Both the position numbers and the translations under genes were made by a program. A stretch of 64,000 bases of DNA from Bradyrhizobium sp. SRL28 (GTDB taxonomy: Bacteria; Pseudomonadota; Alphaproteobacteria; Rhizobiales; Xanthobacteraceae): the NCBI RefSeq assembly GCF_018596315.1, contig NZ_JAHEAG010000001.1, positions 1 to 64,000 on the forward strand, written 5' to 3'. Below, one piece after another: positions 54,898 to 63,778 of the stretch. The stretch's first letter is position 1, and each line of letters begins with the position of its first letter. The notes below the pieces were generated by a model that saw only the letters and a list, made by a program, of their open reading frames with translations, was not told the origin of the DNA and made no database searches.

Positions 54898-55704
54898 ATG
54901 GCCCTTTCCAGAGACGAAATCCGCAAGTCTGCCGAGCGGCTCGATCAGGCCGAAAAGACCCGCACGCAGATCCGGCAGCTTTCGCTCGAACATCCCGGCA
55001 TAACGATCGAAGATGCCTACGCTATTCAGAAAGCCTGGGTCGAGATGAAGGTCGCCCAGGGCCGCATCGTGAAGGGCCACAAGATCGGCCTGACCTCGAA
55101 GGCGATGCAGAGCGCGCTCAATATCGACGAACCGGATTCCGGAATCCTGCTCGACGACATGTTCTTTGCCGATGGCGGGCTCGTCCCGTCAGACCGTTTC
55201 ATCGCGACCCGTATCGAGGCCGAACTCGCCTTCGTGATGAAGTCGCGGCTTTCGGGGCCGGACTGCACGATGTTCGACGTGTTGAACGCGACCGATTTTG
55301 TGGTGCCGGCGCTGGAGATTCTCGATACGCGGGTGGAACGCGTCGATCCGCAGACCAAAGCCACCCGGAAGATATTCGACACTATCGCCGACAATGCCGC
55401 GAATGCCGGCATCGTGCTCGGCGGTCGTCCGATCCGGCCGATGGATGCCGACCTGCGCTGGATCGGCGCGCTGTGTTTCCGCAACGGCCAGCTCGAGGAA
55501 ACCGGGCTCGCGGCCGGCGTCCTCAACCACCCCGCTACCTCAGTGGCTTGGCTTGCCAACAAGATCGCGCCGAACGGGCTGGCGCTGGAAGCCGGGCAAG
55601 TGGTGCTGGCGGGATCGTTCATCCGCCCGATCGAGACCCGCAAGGGCGACACGATCCAGGCGGACTACGGCCCTTACGGTTCGGTGAGCTGTTACTTCGC
55701 CTGA
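54898..55704 (+). CDS. hpaH: HpaH, 2-oxo-hept-3-ene-1,7-dioate hydratase
   Basis: HpaH adds water to 2-oxo-hept-3-ene-1,7-dioate in homoprotocatechuate breakdown. The 268-residue protein matches the hydratase/decarboxylase (MhpD/HpaH) family: GHKIGLTSKAMQ near residue 60, IATRIEAELAFVM near residue 101, and the GS/GFIRPIETRKGDT region. First gene of the hpa operon, divergent from hpaR. Confidence 0.92.
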   Translation: MALSRDEIRKSAERLDQAEKTRTQIRQLSLEHPGITIEDAYAIQKAWVEMKVAQGRIVKGHKIGLTSKAMQSALNIDEPDSGILLDDMFFADGGLVPSDRFIATRIEAELAFVMKSRLSGPDCTMFDVLNATDFVVPALEILDTRVERVDPQTKATRKIFDTIADNAANAGIVLGGRPIRPMDADLRWIGALCFRNGQLEETGLAAGVLNHPATSVAWLANKIAPNGLALEAGQVVLAGSFIRPIETRKGDTIQADYGPYGSVSCYFA

Positions 55705-55733
55705 TGCGTTAGGAAGATTGGAGCCATCGCAAC

Positions 55734-56132
55734 ATGCCGCACTTTACGATTGAATATTCAGGCAATCTCGATCGCCACGTCGACATCGGCGCGGTCGTGG
55801 AGCTGGTTCGCAAGGCCGCGGTCGAAACCGGCATCTTCCCGCTCGGAGGTATTCGCGTCCGCGCCGTCAGATGCGAGCACTATGCGATCGCCGACGGCCG
55901 CCAGAATTACGGCTTTCTCGACATGGTGTTGCGGCTCGGCGAGGGCCGCGACCTCGCCACGCGCAAGAAGGCCGGCGAACATATTTTCAAGGCCCTGTCG
56001 GCCTATCTCGACCCGGTGTTTGCGAACGAAAAGTTCGCGCTGTCGTTCGACATGCAGATCAACGACAAGGAAACTAGCTGGAAACGCAACAACATCCACG
56101 AAGCTCTGAAGGTGGAGACTGCGCATGGATAA
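55734..56132 (+). CDS. hpaF: HpaF, 5-carboxymethyl-2-hydroxymuconate isomerase
   Basis: A 132-residue tautomerase-type isomerase. Pro2 (MPHFTIEYSGNL), the catalytic amino-terminal proline after Met removal, is in place, as are the family blocks FPLGGIRVRAVRCEHYAIAD and FALSFDMQINDKETSWKRNNIH. It starts 29 bases after hpaH and overlaps the hpaE start by 8 bases. Confidence 0.93.
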   Translation: MPHFTIEYSGNLDRHVDIGAVVELVRKAAVETGIFPLGGIRVRAVRCEHYAIADGRQNYGFLDMVLRLGEGRDLATRKKAGEHIFKALSAYLDPVFANEKFALSFDMQINDKETSWKRNNIHEALKVETAHG

Positions 56133-57669
56133 AGTGAGCCCCAAGGACATGTTTCAGGCCAACCACGACCGCGCAGCTCCCCTGCTCGCCAAGTTAAAGA
56201 GCGAAGGCATCGGGCACATGATCGACGGCAAGACCGTGCCGTCGGTCTCCGGCCAGACTTTTGAGACGAAGTCTCCCGTGGACGGCGCGGTGCTGGCGTC
56301 AGTGGCGCGCGGCAATGCCGAAGACATTGACCGTGCGGCAAACGCAGCCGCGCTCGCCTTCAAATCCTGGCGCGACATGTCGGCCACGGCGCGGAAGAAA
56401 TTGCTGCATCGCGTGGCGGACGCCATCGAGGACCACGCCGACGACATCGCGGTGCTGGAATGCATCGATACCGGCCAGGCGCACCGCTTCATGGCCAAGG
56501 CCGCGATCCGGGCGGCGGAAAACTTCCGCTTCTTTGCCGACAAATGCGCCGAGGCGAGGGACGGCCTCAGCACGCCGAGCGAGGAGCACTGGAACATCTC
56601 GACCCGGGTGCCGATCGGCCCGGTTGGCGTCATCACGCCGTGGAACACGCCGTTCATGCTGTCGACCTGGAAGATCGCCCCGGCCCTGGCCGCCGGCTGC
56701 ACTGTCGTGCACAAGCCGGCGGAATGGTCGCCGGTGACCGCCGACCTCCTGTCAAAGCTCGCGAAACAGGCCGGCCTGCCCGATGGCGTGCTCAACACTG
56801 TCCACGGCATGGGCGAGGAAGCTGGCAAGGCGCTGACCGAGCATCCCGCGATCAAGGCGATCGGCTTCGTCGGCGAGAGCTCCACCGGCTCGGCCATCAT
56901 GGCGCAGGGCGCCCCTACCCTGAAGCGCGTGCATTTCGAGCTCGGCGGCAAGAACCCGGTGATCGTGTTCGACGACGCCGATCTCGACCGGGCGATGGAT
57001 GCGGTTGTCTTCATGATCTACTCGCTGAACGGCGAGCGCTGCACCTCCTCCAGCCGGCTTCTGGTTCAGGAGGGCATCGCCGGAAAATTCATCGAAAAGC
57101 TCACAGCCCGGGTAAAGGCGTTGAAGGTCGGCCACCCCCTCGATCCCGCCACCGAAATCGGGCCGCTGATCCATGAGCGGCATCTCGCCAAGGTCTGCAG
57201 CTATTTCGAGGTTGCCAAAAAGGACGGCGCCACCATTGCGGTCGGCGGAAAGCCGCATGATGGCCCCGGCGGCGGGCATTATGTGCAGCCGACGCTGGTC
57301 ACCGACGCAAATTCAAAAATGCGGGTGGCGCAGGAGGAAGTGTTCGGCCCGTTCCTGACTGTGATCCCCTTCAAGGACGAGAAGGACGCGATCGAGATCG
57401 CCAATGGCGTGCAGTATGGCCTGACCGGCTATGTCTGGACCGGCGACATGGGCCGCGCGCTACGCGTCGCCGATGCGCTGGAGGCCGGCATGATCTGGCT
57501 CAATTCCGAAAACGTCCGCCATCTGCCGACGCCGTTCGGCGGCATGAAATCATCAGGCATCGGCCGCGATGGCGGCGACTACTCGTTCGACTTCTACATG
57601 GAGACCAAGCACGTCTCGCTCGCCCGCGGGACGCATAAGATTCAGAAACTCGGCCTGCCCTCATCCTGA
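56125..57669 (+). CDS. hpaE: HpaE, 5-carboxymethyl-2-hydroxymuconate semialdehyde dehydrogenase
   Basis: A 514-residue aldehyde dehydrogenase. The active-site Glu (FELGGKNPV) and Cys (NGERCTSSSRL) are clear, and the NAD-binding region IGPVGVITPWNTPFML is typical. It oxidises the ring-cleavage semialdehyde. It overlaps hpaF by 8 bases. Its last codons and stop lie inside a palindromic intergenic repeat. Confidence 0.94.
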   Translation: MDKVSPKDMFQANHDRAAPLLAKLKSEGIGHMIDGKTVPSVSGQTFETKSPVDGAVLASVARGNAEDIDRAANAAALAFKSWRDMSATARKKLLHRVADAIEDHADDIAVLECIDTGQAHRFMAKAAIRAAENFRFFADKCAEARDGLSTPSEEHWNISTRVPIGPVGVITPWNTPFMLSTWKIAPALAAGCTVVHKPAEWSPVTADLLSKLAKQAGLPDGVLNTVHGMGEEAGKALTEHPAIKAIGFVGESSTGSAIMAQGAPTLKRVHFELGGKNPVIVFDDADLDRAMDAVVFMIYSLNGERCTSSSRLLVQEGIAGKFIEKLTARVKALKVGHPLDPATEIGPLIHERHLAKVCSYFEVAKKDGATIAVGGKPHDGPGGGHYVQPTLVTDANSKMRVAQEEVFGPFLTVIPFKDEKDAIEIANGVQYGLTGYVWTGDMGRALRVADALEAGMIWLNSENVRHLPTPFGGMKSSGIGRDGGDYSFDFYMETKHVSLARGTHKIQKLGLPSS

Positions 57670-57755
57670 GGAGCGGGCGCAAGCCCGCGTCTCGAAGGAT
57701 GGGCCACGGGCCACATGGTTCGAGACGGCGCTTGCGCGCCTCCTCACCATGAGGA
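57661..57755. repeat. Bradyrhizobium-type repeat at the hpaE end
   Basis: Facing arms: TCATCCTGAGGAGCGGGCGC (57661-57680) onward and the inverted partner ending GCCTCCTCACCATGAGGA (57738-57755). It is of the CATCCTGAGGAG scattered type. The left arm begins inside the hpaE stop region, so the repeat provides its last codons. Confidence 0.85.
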
Positions 57756-57783
57756 TCAACAAATCAGGGAGTGGAAAAAGCAA

Positions 57784-58767
57784 ATGCCCGTTCCGACACA
57801 CATCTTCGATCCCCCCTTCAACATCATCCGCTGCAGTCACGCCGTGCTTGATGTCGTCGACCTCAACAAGAGCCGCGCCTTCTACGAGAACACCGTCGGC
57901 CTCCATGTCGAGGACGCCGACGACAAGGCGGTGTATTTGCGCGGCAGCGAGGAGCATCAGCATCACTCGCTGGTGCTGCGGAAGGCCTCTGTCGCGGCCT
58001 GCAGCCGGCTCGGCTTCAGGGTTGGCAATGACGGCGATCTCGACAAGGCGGCCTCATTCTTTTCCGAGAATGGCATCACCTACGCCTTCGCTGAGCAGCC
58101 GTTCCAGGGCCGCACACTGCAGTTCACCGATCCGGCCGGCTTCCAGCTCGAACTCTATGCGACGATGGACAAGCGCCCGCATCTGCTCAGGCGCTACGAT
58201 CTCTACAAAGGGTGCCATCCGCAACGGCTCGATCATTTCAACGTCTTCGCGCCCGAGGTACAAAACACCGTCGATTTCTATGCCCGGCTCGGCTTCCGCC
58301 TGACCGAATATGGCGAGGAGGACGGCCCGAACGGGCGCATCGCCGCGGCGTGGATGCACCGCAAGGGCAATGTCCACGACTTCGCCATCACCAATGGCAA
58401 AGGCCCTCGCCTGCACCACATGGCCTATTGGACGCCGACCGCGATGAACATCCTGCATCTGTGCGACGTCATGGCCTCCAGCGGATACCTGAAGAACATC
58501 GAGCGCGGCCCCGGCCGCCACGGCATCTCGAATGCGTTCTTCCTCTATGTCAGGGATCCCGACGGCCACCGCCTCGAACTCTATACCAGCGACTACTTCA
58601 CCGGCGATCACGACCACGAACCGCTGCGCTGGTCGCTGAAGGACCCGCGCCGGCAGACGCTGTGGGGCGCGCCCGCGCCGCGCTCCTGGTTCGAGGAGGG
58701 TACGCCCTTTACAGGACAGGCGGTGCGCGAACCGGCTTTCGTCGCCGACGTCACGATTGCGGATTGA
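57784..58767 (+). CDS. hpaD: HpaD, homoprotocatechuate 2,3-dioxygenase (extradiol, class I)
   Basis: This Fe(II) or Mn(II) enzyme opens the aromatic ring of homoprotocatechuate. The 327-residue protein has two vicinal-oxygen-chelate halves. Metal ligands are expected at the His in LDHFNVFAP, the His in LHHMAYWT and the Glu in RLELYTSDY. The start at 57784 (MPVPTHIFDPPFN) fits the family and has a purine-rich ribosome site; the frame upstream crosses the repeat. Confidence 0.94.
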   Translation: MPVPTHIFDPPFNIIRCSHAVLDVVDLNKSRAFYENTVGLHVEDADDKAVYLRGSEEHQHHSLVLRKASVAACSRLGFRVGNDGDLDKAASFFSENGITYAFAEQPFQGRTLQFTDPAGFQLELYATMDKRPHLLRRYDLYKGCHPQRLDHFNVFAPEVQNTVDFYARLGFRLTEYGEEDGPNGRIAAAWMHRKGNVHDFAITNGKGPRLHHMAYWTPTAMNILHLCDVMASSGYLKNIERGPGRHGISNAFFLYVRDPDGHRLELYTSDYFTGDHDHEPLRWSLKDPRRQTLWGAPAPRSWFEEGTPFTGQAVREPAFVADVTIAD

Positions 58768-58778
58768 TTGGATAACAG

Positions 58779-59648
58779 ATGGCCCGTCCCCGTCTCGCTA
58801 CCTACACCATCAACGGCGCGCAGAAATATGGTGCCGTGACTGATACCGGCATCGTCGATCTCTCCGCGCGTTTCGGCAAAGAATACCCGACGCTGCGCGA
58901 AGTCATTGCCGCCGGCGCATTGATGAAGCTCGCCGAAGACGCCGCGCGGCGTTCGTCGGACCATGCGCTCGATGCGATTACCTGGCAGCCGCCGATCCCC
59001 TCGCCGGAAAAAATCATCTGCATCGGCGTGAACTACCCGGACCGCAACGCCGAATACAAGGACGGCCAGGACGCGCCGAAATATCCGAGCATGTTCATGC
59101 GCACGCCGCGCTCCTTCGTCGGTCACAACACACCGCTGGTCCGCCCGCGCGCTTCCGCGCAGCTCGATTACGAGGGCGAACTGGTGCTGATCATCGGCAA
59201 GGCCGGCCGGCATATCAAGGAGAGCGACGCGCTGGACCACATCGCCGCCGTCACGCTCTGCAACGAGGGCACCATCCGCGACTGGGTGCGGCACGCCAAG
59301 TTCAACGTCACCCAGGGCAAGAATTTCGATTCAACCGGCAGCCTCGGCCCCTGGCTCGTGCCCTACACCAGTGAAAGCCAGATCGCGGATATCCGCCTGA
59401 CCACGCGCGTCAACGGCGAGACGCGGCAGGACGATCGCACCGGGCGATTGATCTTCGGCTTCCGATACCTCATCAACTATCTCTCGACCTTCACCACGCT
59501 GGTGCCCGGCGACGTCATCGTGACGGGGACGCCGACCGGGGCCGGCGCGCGGTTCGACCCGCCGCGCTATCTCAAGCCCGGCGATGTCATCGAGGTTGAA
59601 GCCGATGGCGTCGGCGTGCTGAAGAACGGCGTGGCCGACGAAGCCTGA
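58779..59648 (+). CDS. Fumarylacetoacetate hydrolase family protein (HpaG-like role)
   Basis: A 289-residue single-domain FAH enzyme with IICIGVNYPDRNAEY, the metal-binding ELVLIIGK Glu pair, NFDSTGSLGPW and the ending VIVTGTPTGAGA. In E. coli the decarboxylase/isomerase step is done by the double-domain HpaG; here a single domain is present. It starts 11 bases after hpaD. Other 2-oxo acid lyases of this family fit equally, so the exact step is inference. Confidence 0.85.
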   Translation: MARPRLATYTINGAQKYGAVTDTGIVDLSARFGKEYPTLREVIAAGALMKLAEDAARRSSDHALDAITWQPPIPSPEKIICIGVNYPDRNAEYKDGQDAPKYPSMFMRTPRSFVGHNTPLVRPRASAQLDYEGELVLIIGKAGRHIKESDALDHIAAVTLCNEGTIRDWVRHAKFNVTQGKNFDSTGSLGPWLVPYTSESQIADIRLTTRVNGETRQDDRTGRLIFGFRYLINYLSTFTTLVPGDVIVTGTPTGAGARFDPPRYLKPGDVIEVEADGVGVLKNGVADEA

Positions 59649-59677
59649 TAAATCCTGAGAAGCGAGTGGAAAGAGCA

Positions 59678-61306
59678 ATGAAATCAACCTCCGGCGGCGA
59701 AGCGATCGTCAATGGCCTCGTCGCGCATGGCGTCGATACCGTGTTCGGCCTGCCCGGCGCGCAAACCTACGGCCTGTTCGATGCCTTCCATCAGGCGCAG
59801 TTGAAGGTGATCGGAGCACGCCACGAGCAGGCCTGCGGCTACATGGCTTTTGGTTATGCGCGGTCCTCGGGGCGGCCCGGCGTGTTCAGCGTGGTACCCG
59901 GCCCCGGCGTGCTCAATGCGGGTGCGGCGCTGTTGACCGCGTTCGGGTGCAATGAGCCGGTACTCTGCCTCACCGGCCAGGTGCCTACGCAGTTCCTGGG
60001 CAAGGGCCGCGGCCATCTGCACGAGATGCCGGACCAGATCGCGACACTGCGCACGTTTGTAAAATGGGCCGACCGCATCGAATATCCCGACCTAGCGCCC
60101 GCGATGGTATCGCGCGCGTTTCAGGAAATGATGTCGGGGCGTCGCGGCCCGGTGTCGCTGGAAATGCCGTGGGACGTGTTCACGCAGCGCGCGGAGGTCG
60201 GCGCTTCAAAGGTATTCGACACCCTTCCCGCCCCGCAGCCCGACCCTGACCGCATCAAGGCCGCCGCCGATCTCATCAAGGCCAGCAAGCGGCCAATGAT
60301 CTTCGTCGGCAGCGGCGCGATCCATGCGCGCGAGGAAATCACCGAACTCGCCGAGATGATCGATGCGCCCGTGGTGGCGTTCCGCAGCGGCCGCGGCATC
60401 GTCTCCAACGCCCACGAACTCGGGCTGACCATGGCGGCGGCCTACAGGCTGTGGCCGACCACCGATCTGATGATCGGCATCGGCACGCGGCTGGAATTGC
60501 CGACGATGTCGCGCTGGCCCTATCGCCCGGACGGACTGAAATCGGTTCGCATTGATATCGATCCCGTGGAGATGCGGCGTTATGTGCCCGACACGGCTGT
60601 GATCGCGGATGCCAAGGCCGGCACCGCCGATCTGGCGACGGCGGTGAAAAAGGCCGGCTACAGCAAGAGCAGCGGCCGGCGCGGCGAGATCCGCGAGGCC
60701 ACCGCGGCGGCGCATCAGGAGATTCAGAAGGTGCAGCCGCAGATGGCGTATCTGAACATCCTGCGCGAGGTGCTGCCCGCGAATGCGATCGTCACGGATG
60801 AGCTGTCCCAGGTCGGTTTCGCCTCCTGGTACGGCTTTCCGATCTACGAGCCGCGCACCTTCATCACCTCGGGCTATCAGGGCACGCTCGGCTCGGGATT
60901 CCCGACGGCGCTCGGCGCCAAGGTCGCCAATCCGGACCGGCCGGTGGTCGCGATAACAGGCGATGGTGGCTTCATGTTCGCGGTGCAGGAGCTCTCGACC
61001 GCCGTGCAGTTCAAGATCGGCGTGGTGACGCTGGTCTTCAACAACAACGCCTATGGCAATGTCCGCCGCGACCAGCGCGAACGCTTCGATGGCCGCGTGG
61101 TCGCGTCCGACCTCGTCAATCCGGACTTCGTAAAACTTGCGGAATCTTTTGGCGTTGGCGCGGCGCGCGTGACCTCGCCGGATCATTTCCGCCCGGCGCT
61201 GGAAAAGGCGCTGGCCGACGGCGGGCCGTATGTGATCTCGGTGGAGGTGCCGACGGATTCGGAAGTCTCGCCGTGGGCGTTCATTCATCCGGCGAAGAAC
61301 GCCTAG
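59678..61306 (+). CDS. Thiamine-diphosphate-dependent enzyme (acetolactate synthase-like)
   Basis: A 542-residue three-domain ThDP enzyme. The activating Glu lies in ARHEQACGYMAFGYA, and the ThDP/Mg motif GDGGFMFAVQEL...NNNAYGN is clear. The start at 59678 (MKSTSGGEAIVNGL) is used over an in-frame GTG at 59666. It lies 29 bases after the FAH gene, in the same operon. The substrate is unknown; a 2-oxo acid decarboxylase feeding the hpa pathway is possible but is inference. Confidence 0.88.
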   Translation: MKSTSGGEAIVNGLVAHGVDTVFGLPGAQTYGLFDAFHQAQLKVIGARHEQACGYMAFGYARSSGRPGVFSVVPGPGVLNAGAALLTAFGCNEPVLCLTGQVPTQFLGKGRGHLHEMPDQIATLRTFVKWADRIEYPDLAPAMVSRAFQEMMSGRRGPVSLEMPWDVFTQRAEVGASKVFDTLPAPQPDPDRIKAAADLIKASKRPMIFVGSGAIHAREEITELAEMIDAPVVAFRSGRGIVSNAHELGLTMAAAYRLWPTTDLMIGIGTRLELPTMSRWPYRPDGLKSVRIDIDPVEMRRYVPDTAVIADAKAGTADLATAVKKAGYSKSSGRRGEIREATAAAHQEIQKVQPQMAYLNILREVLPANAIVTDELSQVGFASWYGFPIYEPRTFITSGYQGTLGSGFPTALGAKVANPDRPVVAITGDGGFMFAVQELSTAVQFKIGVVTLVFNNNAYGNVRRDQRERFDGRVVASDLVNPDFVKLAESFGVGAARVTSPDHFRPALEKALADGGPYVISVEVPTDSEVSPWAFIHPAKNA

Positions 61307-61326
61307 CCACACGCAACGCCTTCGTC

Positions 61327-61349
61327 CCTTCTCCCCTTGTGGGAGAAGG
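61327..61349. terminator. Hairpin between convergent genes
   Basis: CCTTCTCCC (61327-61335) pairs with GGGAGAAGG (61341-61349), between the ends of the ThDP enzyme gene and alkB. There is no strong T-run, so it is either a weak terminator or another scattered repeat (the sequence type is common in Bradyrhizobium). Confidence 0.6.
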
Positions 61350-61353
61350 TGGA

Positions 61354-62019
61354 TCACCGCGTTTTTCGGAAAGTCAGGTTGATGCGCTGACGGCCCATGA
61401 TAGCGTGTTCGCCGTCGGCGAGCGGCGCTACACCGTGAAAGAACAGCCGCGACGGGCCGCCCCAGACCACGACGTCGCCATGCTCCAGCCGGTAACGGTT
61501 CGGCTTGTCGGCGCGCTTCGGGCCGCCGAACAGGAAGATCGCGGGCAGCCCCAGCGACACCGACACGATCGGCGCGGCAAAATGCAGCTCGTCCTTGTCC
61601 TGATGCAGCGACAGCTTCGCGCCGGGCACATAGCGGTTGATGAGGCAGGCTTCCGGCTCGAAGCCGTTGAACCCGGCGTCCGACGCCGCGTCGGCCGCGA
61701 GCCTGCGCAGCACCGTCGGCATCGCCGGCCACGGCAGTTTGGACACGGGGTCGATGGCGCCATAGCGATAACCCGTGTCGTCCGACACCCAGCCGACACT
61801 GCCGCAATTGGTCATCGCGACCGACATGCGGTGGCCGCCCGGCGTAATCAGATGCCGGAACGGCGCCTGTTTGACGATCGCGCGAAGCGCCGGAAGCAGC
61901 TCGGCTTCAAACGGCCGCGCGAATCCGCGCAGCAACACCGCGCCCTCCGCCATCGCTTCACGCGACGGGCGCGCGTCCGGAACAGCCTCGAACAAATCCG
62001 CAGTCAACTCAGCCCGCAC
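61354..62019 (-). CDS. alkB: AlkB, alkylated DNA repair 2OG-Fe(II) dioxygenase
   Basis: AlkB removes methyl groups from 1-methyladenine and 3-methylcytosine. The 221-residue protein has the Fe ligand motif LHQDKDE, the second His in FHGVAPL, and the 2-oxoglutarate-binding Arg in GRQRINLTFR. The GTG start directly abuts the stop of the upstream 2OG-Fe(II) oxygenase gene, so the two genes are coupled. No Ada regulator is in the window. Confidence 0.95.
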   Translation of the reverse strand: MRAELTADLFEAVPDARPSREAMAEGAVLLRGFARPFEAELLPALRAIVKQAPFRHLITPGGHRMSVAMTNCGSVGWVSDDTGYRYGAIDPVSKLPWPAMPTVLRRLAADAASDAGFNGFEPEACLINRYVPGAKLSLHQDKDELHFAAPIVSVSLGLPAIFLFGGPKRADKPNRYRLEHGDVVVWGGPSRLFFHGVAPLADGEHAIMGRQRINLTFRKTR

Positions 62020-62766
62020 TCACTTTGCATCGTGGAAGATCACGCCGACGGTGTGGCGATGGCCGGATCGGATCCGGCTGACGCCATGGCGCAGATTAAC
62101 GCGATACGGCCCGCGCGTCCCCTGCACCGGCCGGTGATGCACAGCAAACGCCACCGCGTCGCCCTGCTTTAGCGGAACCACCTCGGGCCGCGACTGCATC
62201 CTTGGCCGCTGCTCCGTCAGCACGAACTCGCCGCCTTCGAAATCACGCCCCGGCTCCGACAGCAGGATCGCGACCTGCAGCGGAAACACGTGCTCGCCAT
62301 AGAGATCCTGATGCAGGCAATTGTAATCGTCCTCGCCATATTGCAGCAGCAGCGGCGTCGGCCGCGTCTGCCCGGCGTCATGGCAGCGTTTCAGGAACGC
62401 CTCGTGCCGGTCGGGGTAGCGGATGTCGATCCCCATCGTCTCGTTCCAGCGATTGGCTGTCCCGCAGAGCCTCGTATAGAGCGCGGGCCGCAATTGCGCG
62501 ATCAGCTCGGGCAGCGGATAGGCGAAATACTTGTATTCGCCGCGGCCGAAGCCGTGGCGGCCCATCACGATCTTGCTGCGGAAATTCTTGTCGTCAGGAT
62601 AGAGCGCCGCCAGCCCGTCGCATTCTTCTGGCGACAGCAGTTCCTTCAGGACGGCGCAGCCCTGCGCGTCGAGATCGGCGGTCGCCTGCGTCCAGTCGAT
62701 GGCGTCGACGCGGGAGGGGATGGTGACGGGATTTGCCCTGACGGTCGCGAGGTTGGCTTTAGACAT
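62020..62766 (-). CDS. 2OG-Fe(II) oxygenase family protein, partner of AlkB
   Basis: A 248-residue dioxygenase with the metal motif NCLHQDLYGE, the FEGGEFVLTEQRPR block, and a second His in LRHGVSRI. It is transcribed ahead of alkB with no gap. A DNA or RNA repair role is likely by association, but the substrate is unknown. Confidence 0.85.
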   Translation of the reverse strand: MSKANLATVRANPVTIPSRVDAIDWTQATADLDAQGCAVLKELLSPEECDGLAALYPDDKNFRSKIVMGRHGFGRGEYKYFAYPLPELIAQLRPALYTRLCGTANRWNETMGIDIRYPDRHEAFLKRCHDAGQTRPTPLLLQYGEDDYNCLHQDLYGEHVFPLQVAILLSEPGRDFEGGEFVLTEQRPRMQSRPEVVPLKQGDAVAFAVHHRPVQGTRGPYRVNLRHGVSRIRSGHRHTVGVIFHDAK

Positions 62767-62782
62767 GTCGGTCTCCGAAATT

Positions 62783-62883
62783 GGTCATTCCGGGGCGGCG
62801 CGAAGCGACGAGCCCGGAATCCATACTCACGATCGTGGCTATGGATTCCGGGCCTGCGCCTACCAGCGCATCCCGGAATGACC
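62783..62883. repeat. Palindromic intergenic repeat
   Basis: GTCATTCCGGGG (62783-62794) at one end is the reverse complement of CCCGGAATGAC (62872-62882) at the other, with a further inverted pair between (CGGAATCCATA/TATGGATTCCG). This is a scattered repeat type common in Bradyrhizobium, in the divergent gap before the GT51-like gene. Confidence 0.8.
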
Positions 62884-63010
62884 GACTATTTCGCAATTCC
62901 GGGCTACATCCACCACCCGATTCCCGGACGATCTGCTATTGGAACCGGCTAATTCTCGGCACTATTTGCCAACAATGTGCGGCCAAGCCCCCGCACACTT
63001 CACAGGTACC

Positions 63011-63769
63011 ATGCGCAAGGCGCTCATCATCTTCGGAAAGTCCCTTCTGGCCCTGCTCTCACTGGCAGGTGTGGCGTTGCTATGGTTCACAGGCTGGCTG
63101 ATCTGGCACTACGAATATGGCCTCGGGTTTCCGAACGAAGCTCAACTCGCCGCGCTATCATCAACCGGTCCGGTCTGCACGGCTGCCACGCAACAAACAT
63201 ACGTTCCCCTCGCCGAGATTCCGCCCTTGCTTCGTAATGCCGCGATCGCTTATGAGCAACCTGATTTCTACGAAGTCTGGTCCCTGAATCCCTTTGCGCA
63301 CCTCGCTTTTGGCGGTGGCAATCCCCATCGGGCACAGCACATCCTGCACTCCGTCACGCATTGCCTGATATCTCTTGCTCCGGGTTGCTGCAGGGGATTG
63401 GACTGGAACATCGGTGCAGTCTTCTTCATGCAGCGCATGGCGAATACCCTGTCCCGCGACCGCATCCTCGAAATCTACCTGAATGAGAGCTATCGCGGCC
63501 GCGGCGCGTATGGCGTCGCGGCCGCGGCGGAAGCGTACTTTGGAAAGCCGCTCTCGAACCTTGATATTGACGAGGTCGCATTCATCACATCGCGCGCGCG
63601 GCTACCTAATACCAGCCGCCGATCCTTCGAGACGAGCGTCAGAGACTCCGTCATCGATCGCATGCAGACGGCCGGCTTGGTCAGCGCGATGCAGGCGACA
63701 ACAGCCAAGAGCCGGCCGCTGCTTCTGAAGGACATTCCGGGCGGCCATGCCAAGCCGGTCAATCAGTGA
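63011..63769 (+). CDS. Divergent GT51-type transglycosylase-like membrane protein
   Basis: A 252-residue protein with an N-terminal membrane helix (ALLSLAGVALLWFTGWLIW) and a domain recognisably related to penicillin-binding-protein transglycosylases: VPLAEIPPLLRNAAIAYEQPDFYE, then ILEIYLNESYRGRGAYGVAAAAEAYFGK. The first catalytic-Glu position is kept as YEQPDF. The family's GGSTITQQ block is replaced by an unrelated stretch (AQHILHSVTHCL). It may be inactive as a peptidoglycan polymerase, or a specialised one. The start at 63011 fits the hydrophobic segment. Confidence 0.78.
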   Translation: MRKALIIFGKSLLALLSLAGVALLWFTGWLIWHYEYGLGFPNEAQLAALSSTGPVCTAATQQTYVPLAEIPPLLRNAAIAYEQPDFYEVWSLNPFAHLAFGGGNPHRAQHILHSVTHCLISLAPGCCRGLDWNIGAVFFMQRMANTLSRDRILEIYLNESYRGRGAYGVAAAAEAYFGKPLSNLDIDEVAFITSRARLPNTSRRSFETSVRDSVIDRMQTAGLVSAMQATTAKSRPLLLKDIPGGHAKPVNQ

Positions 63770-63778
63770 TCGCGTCAG

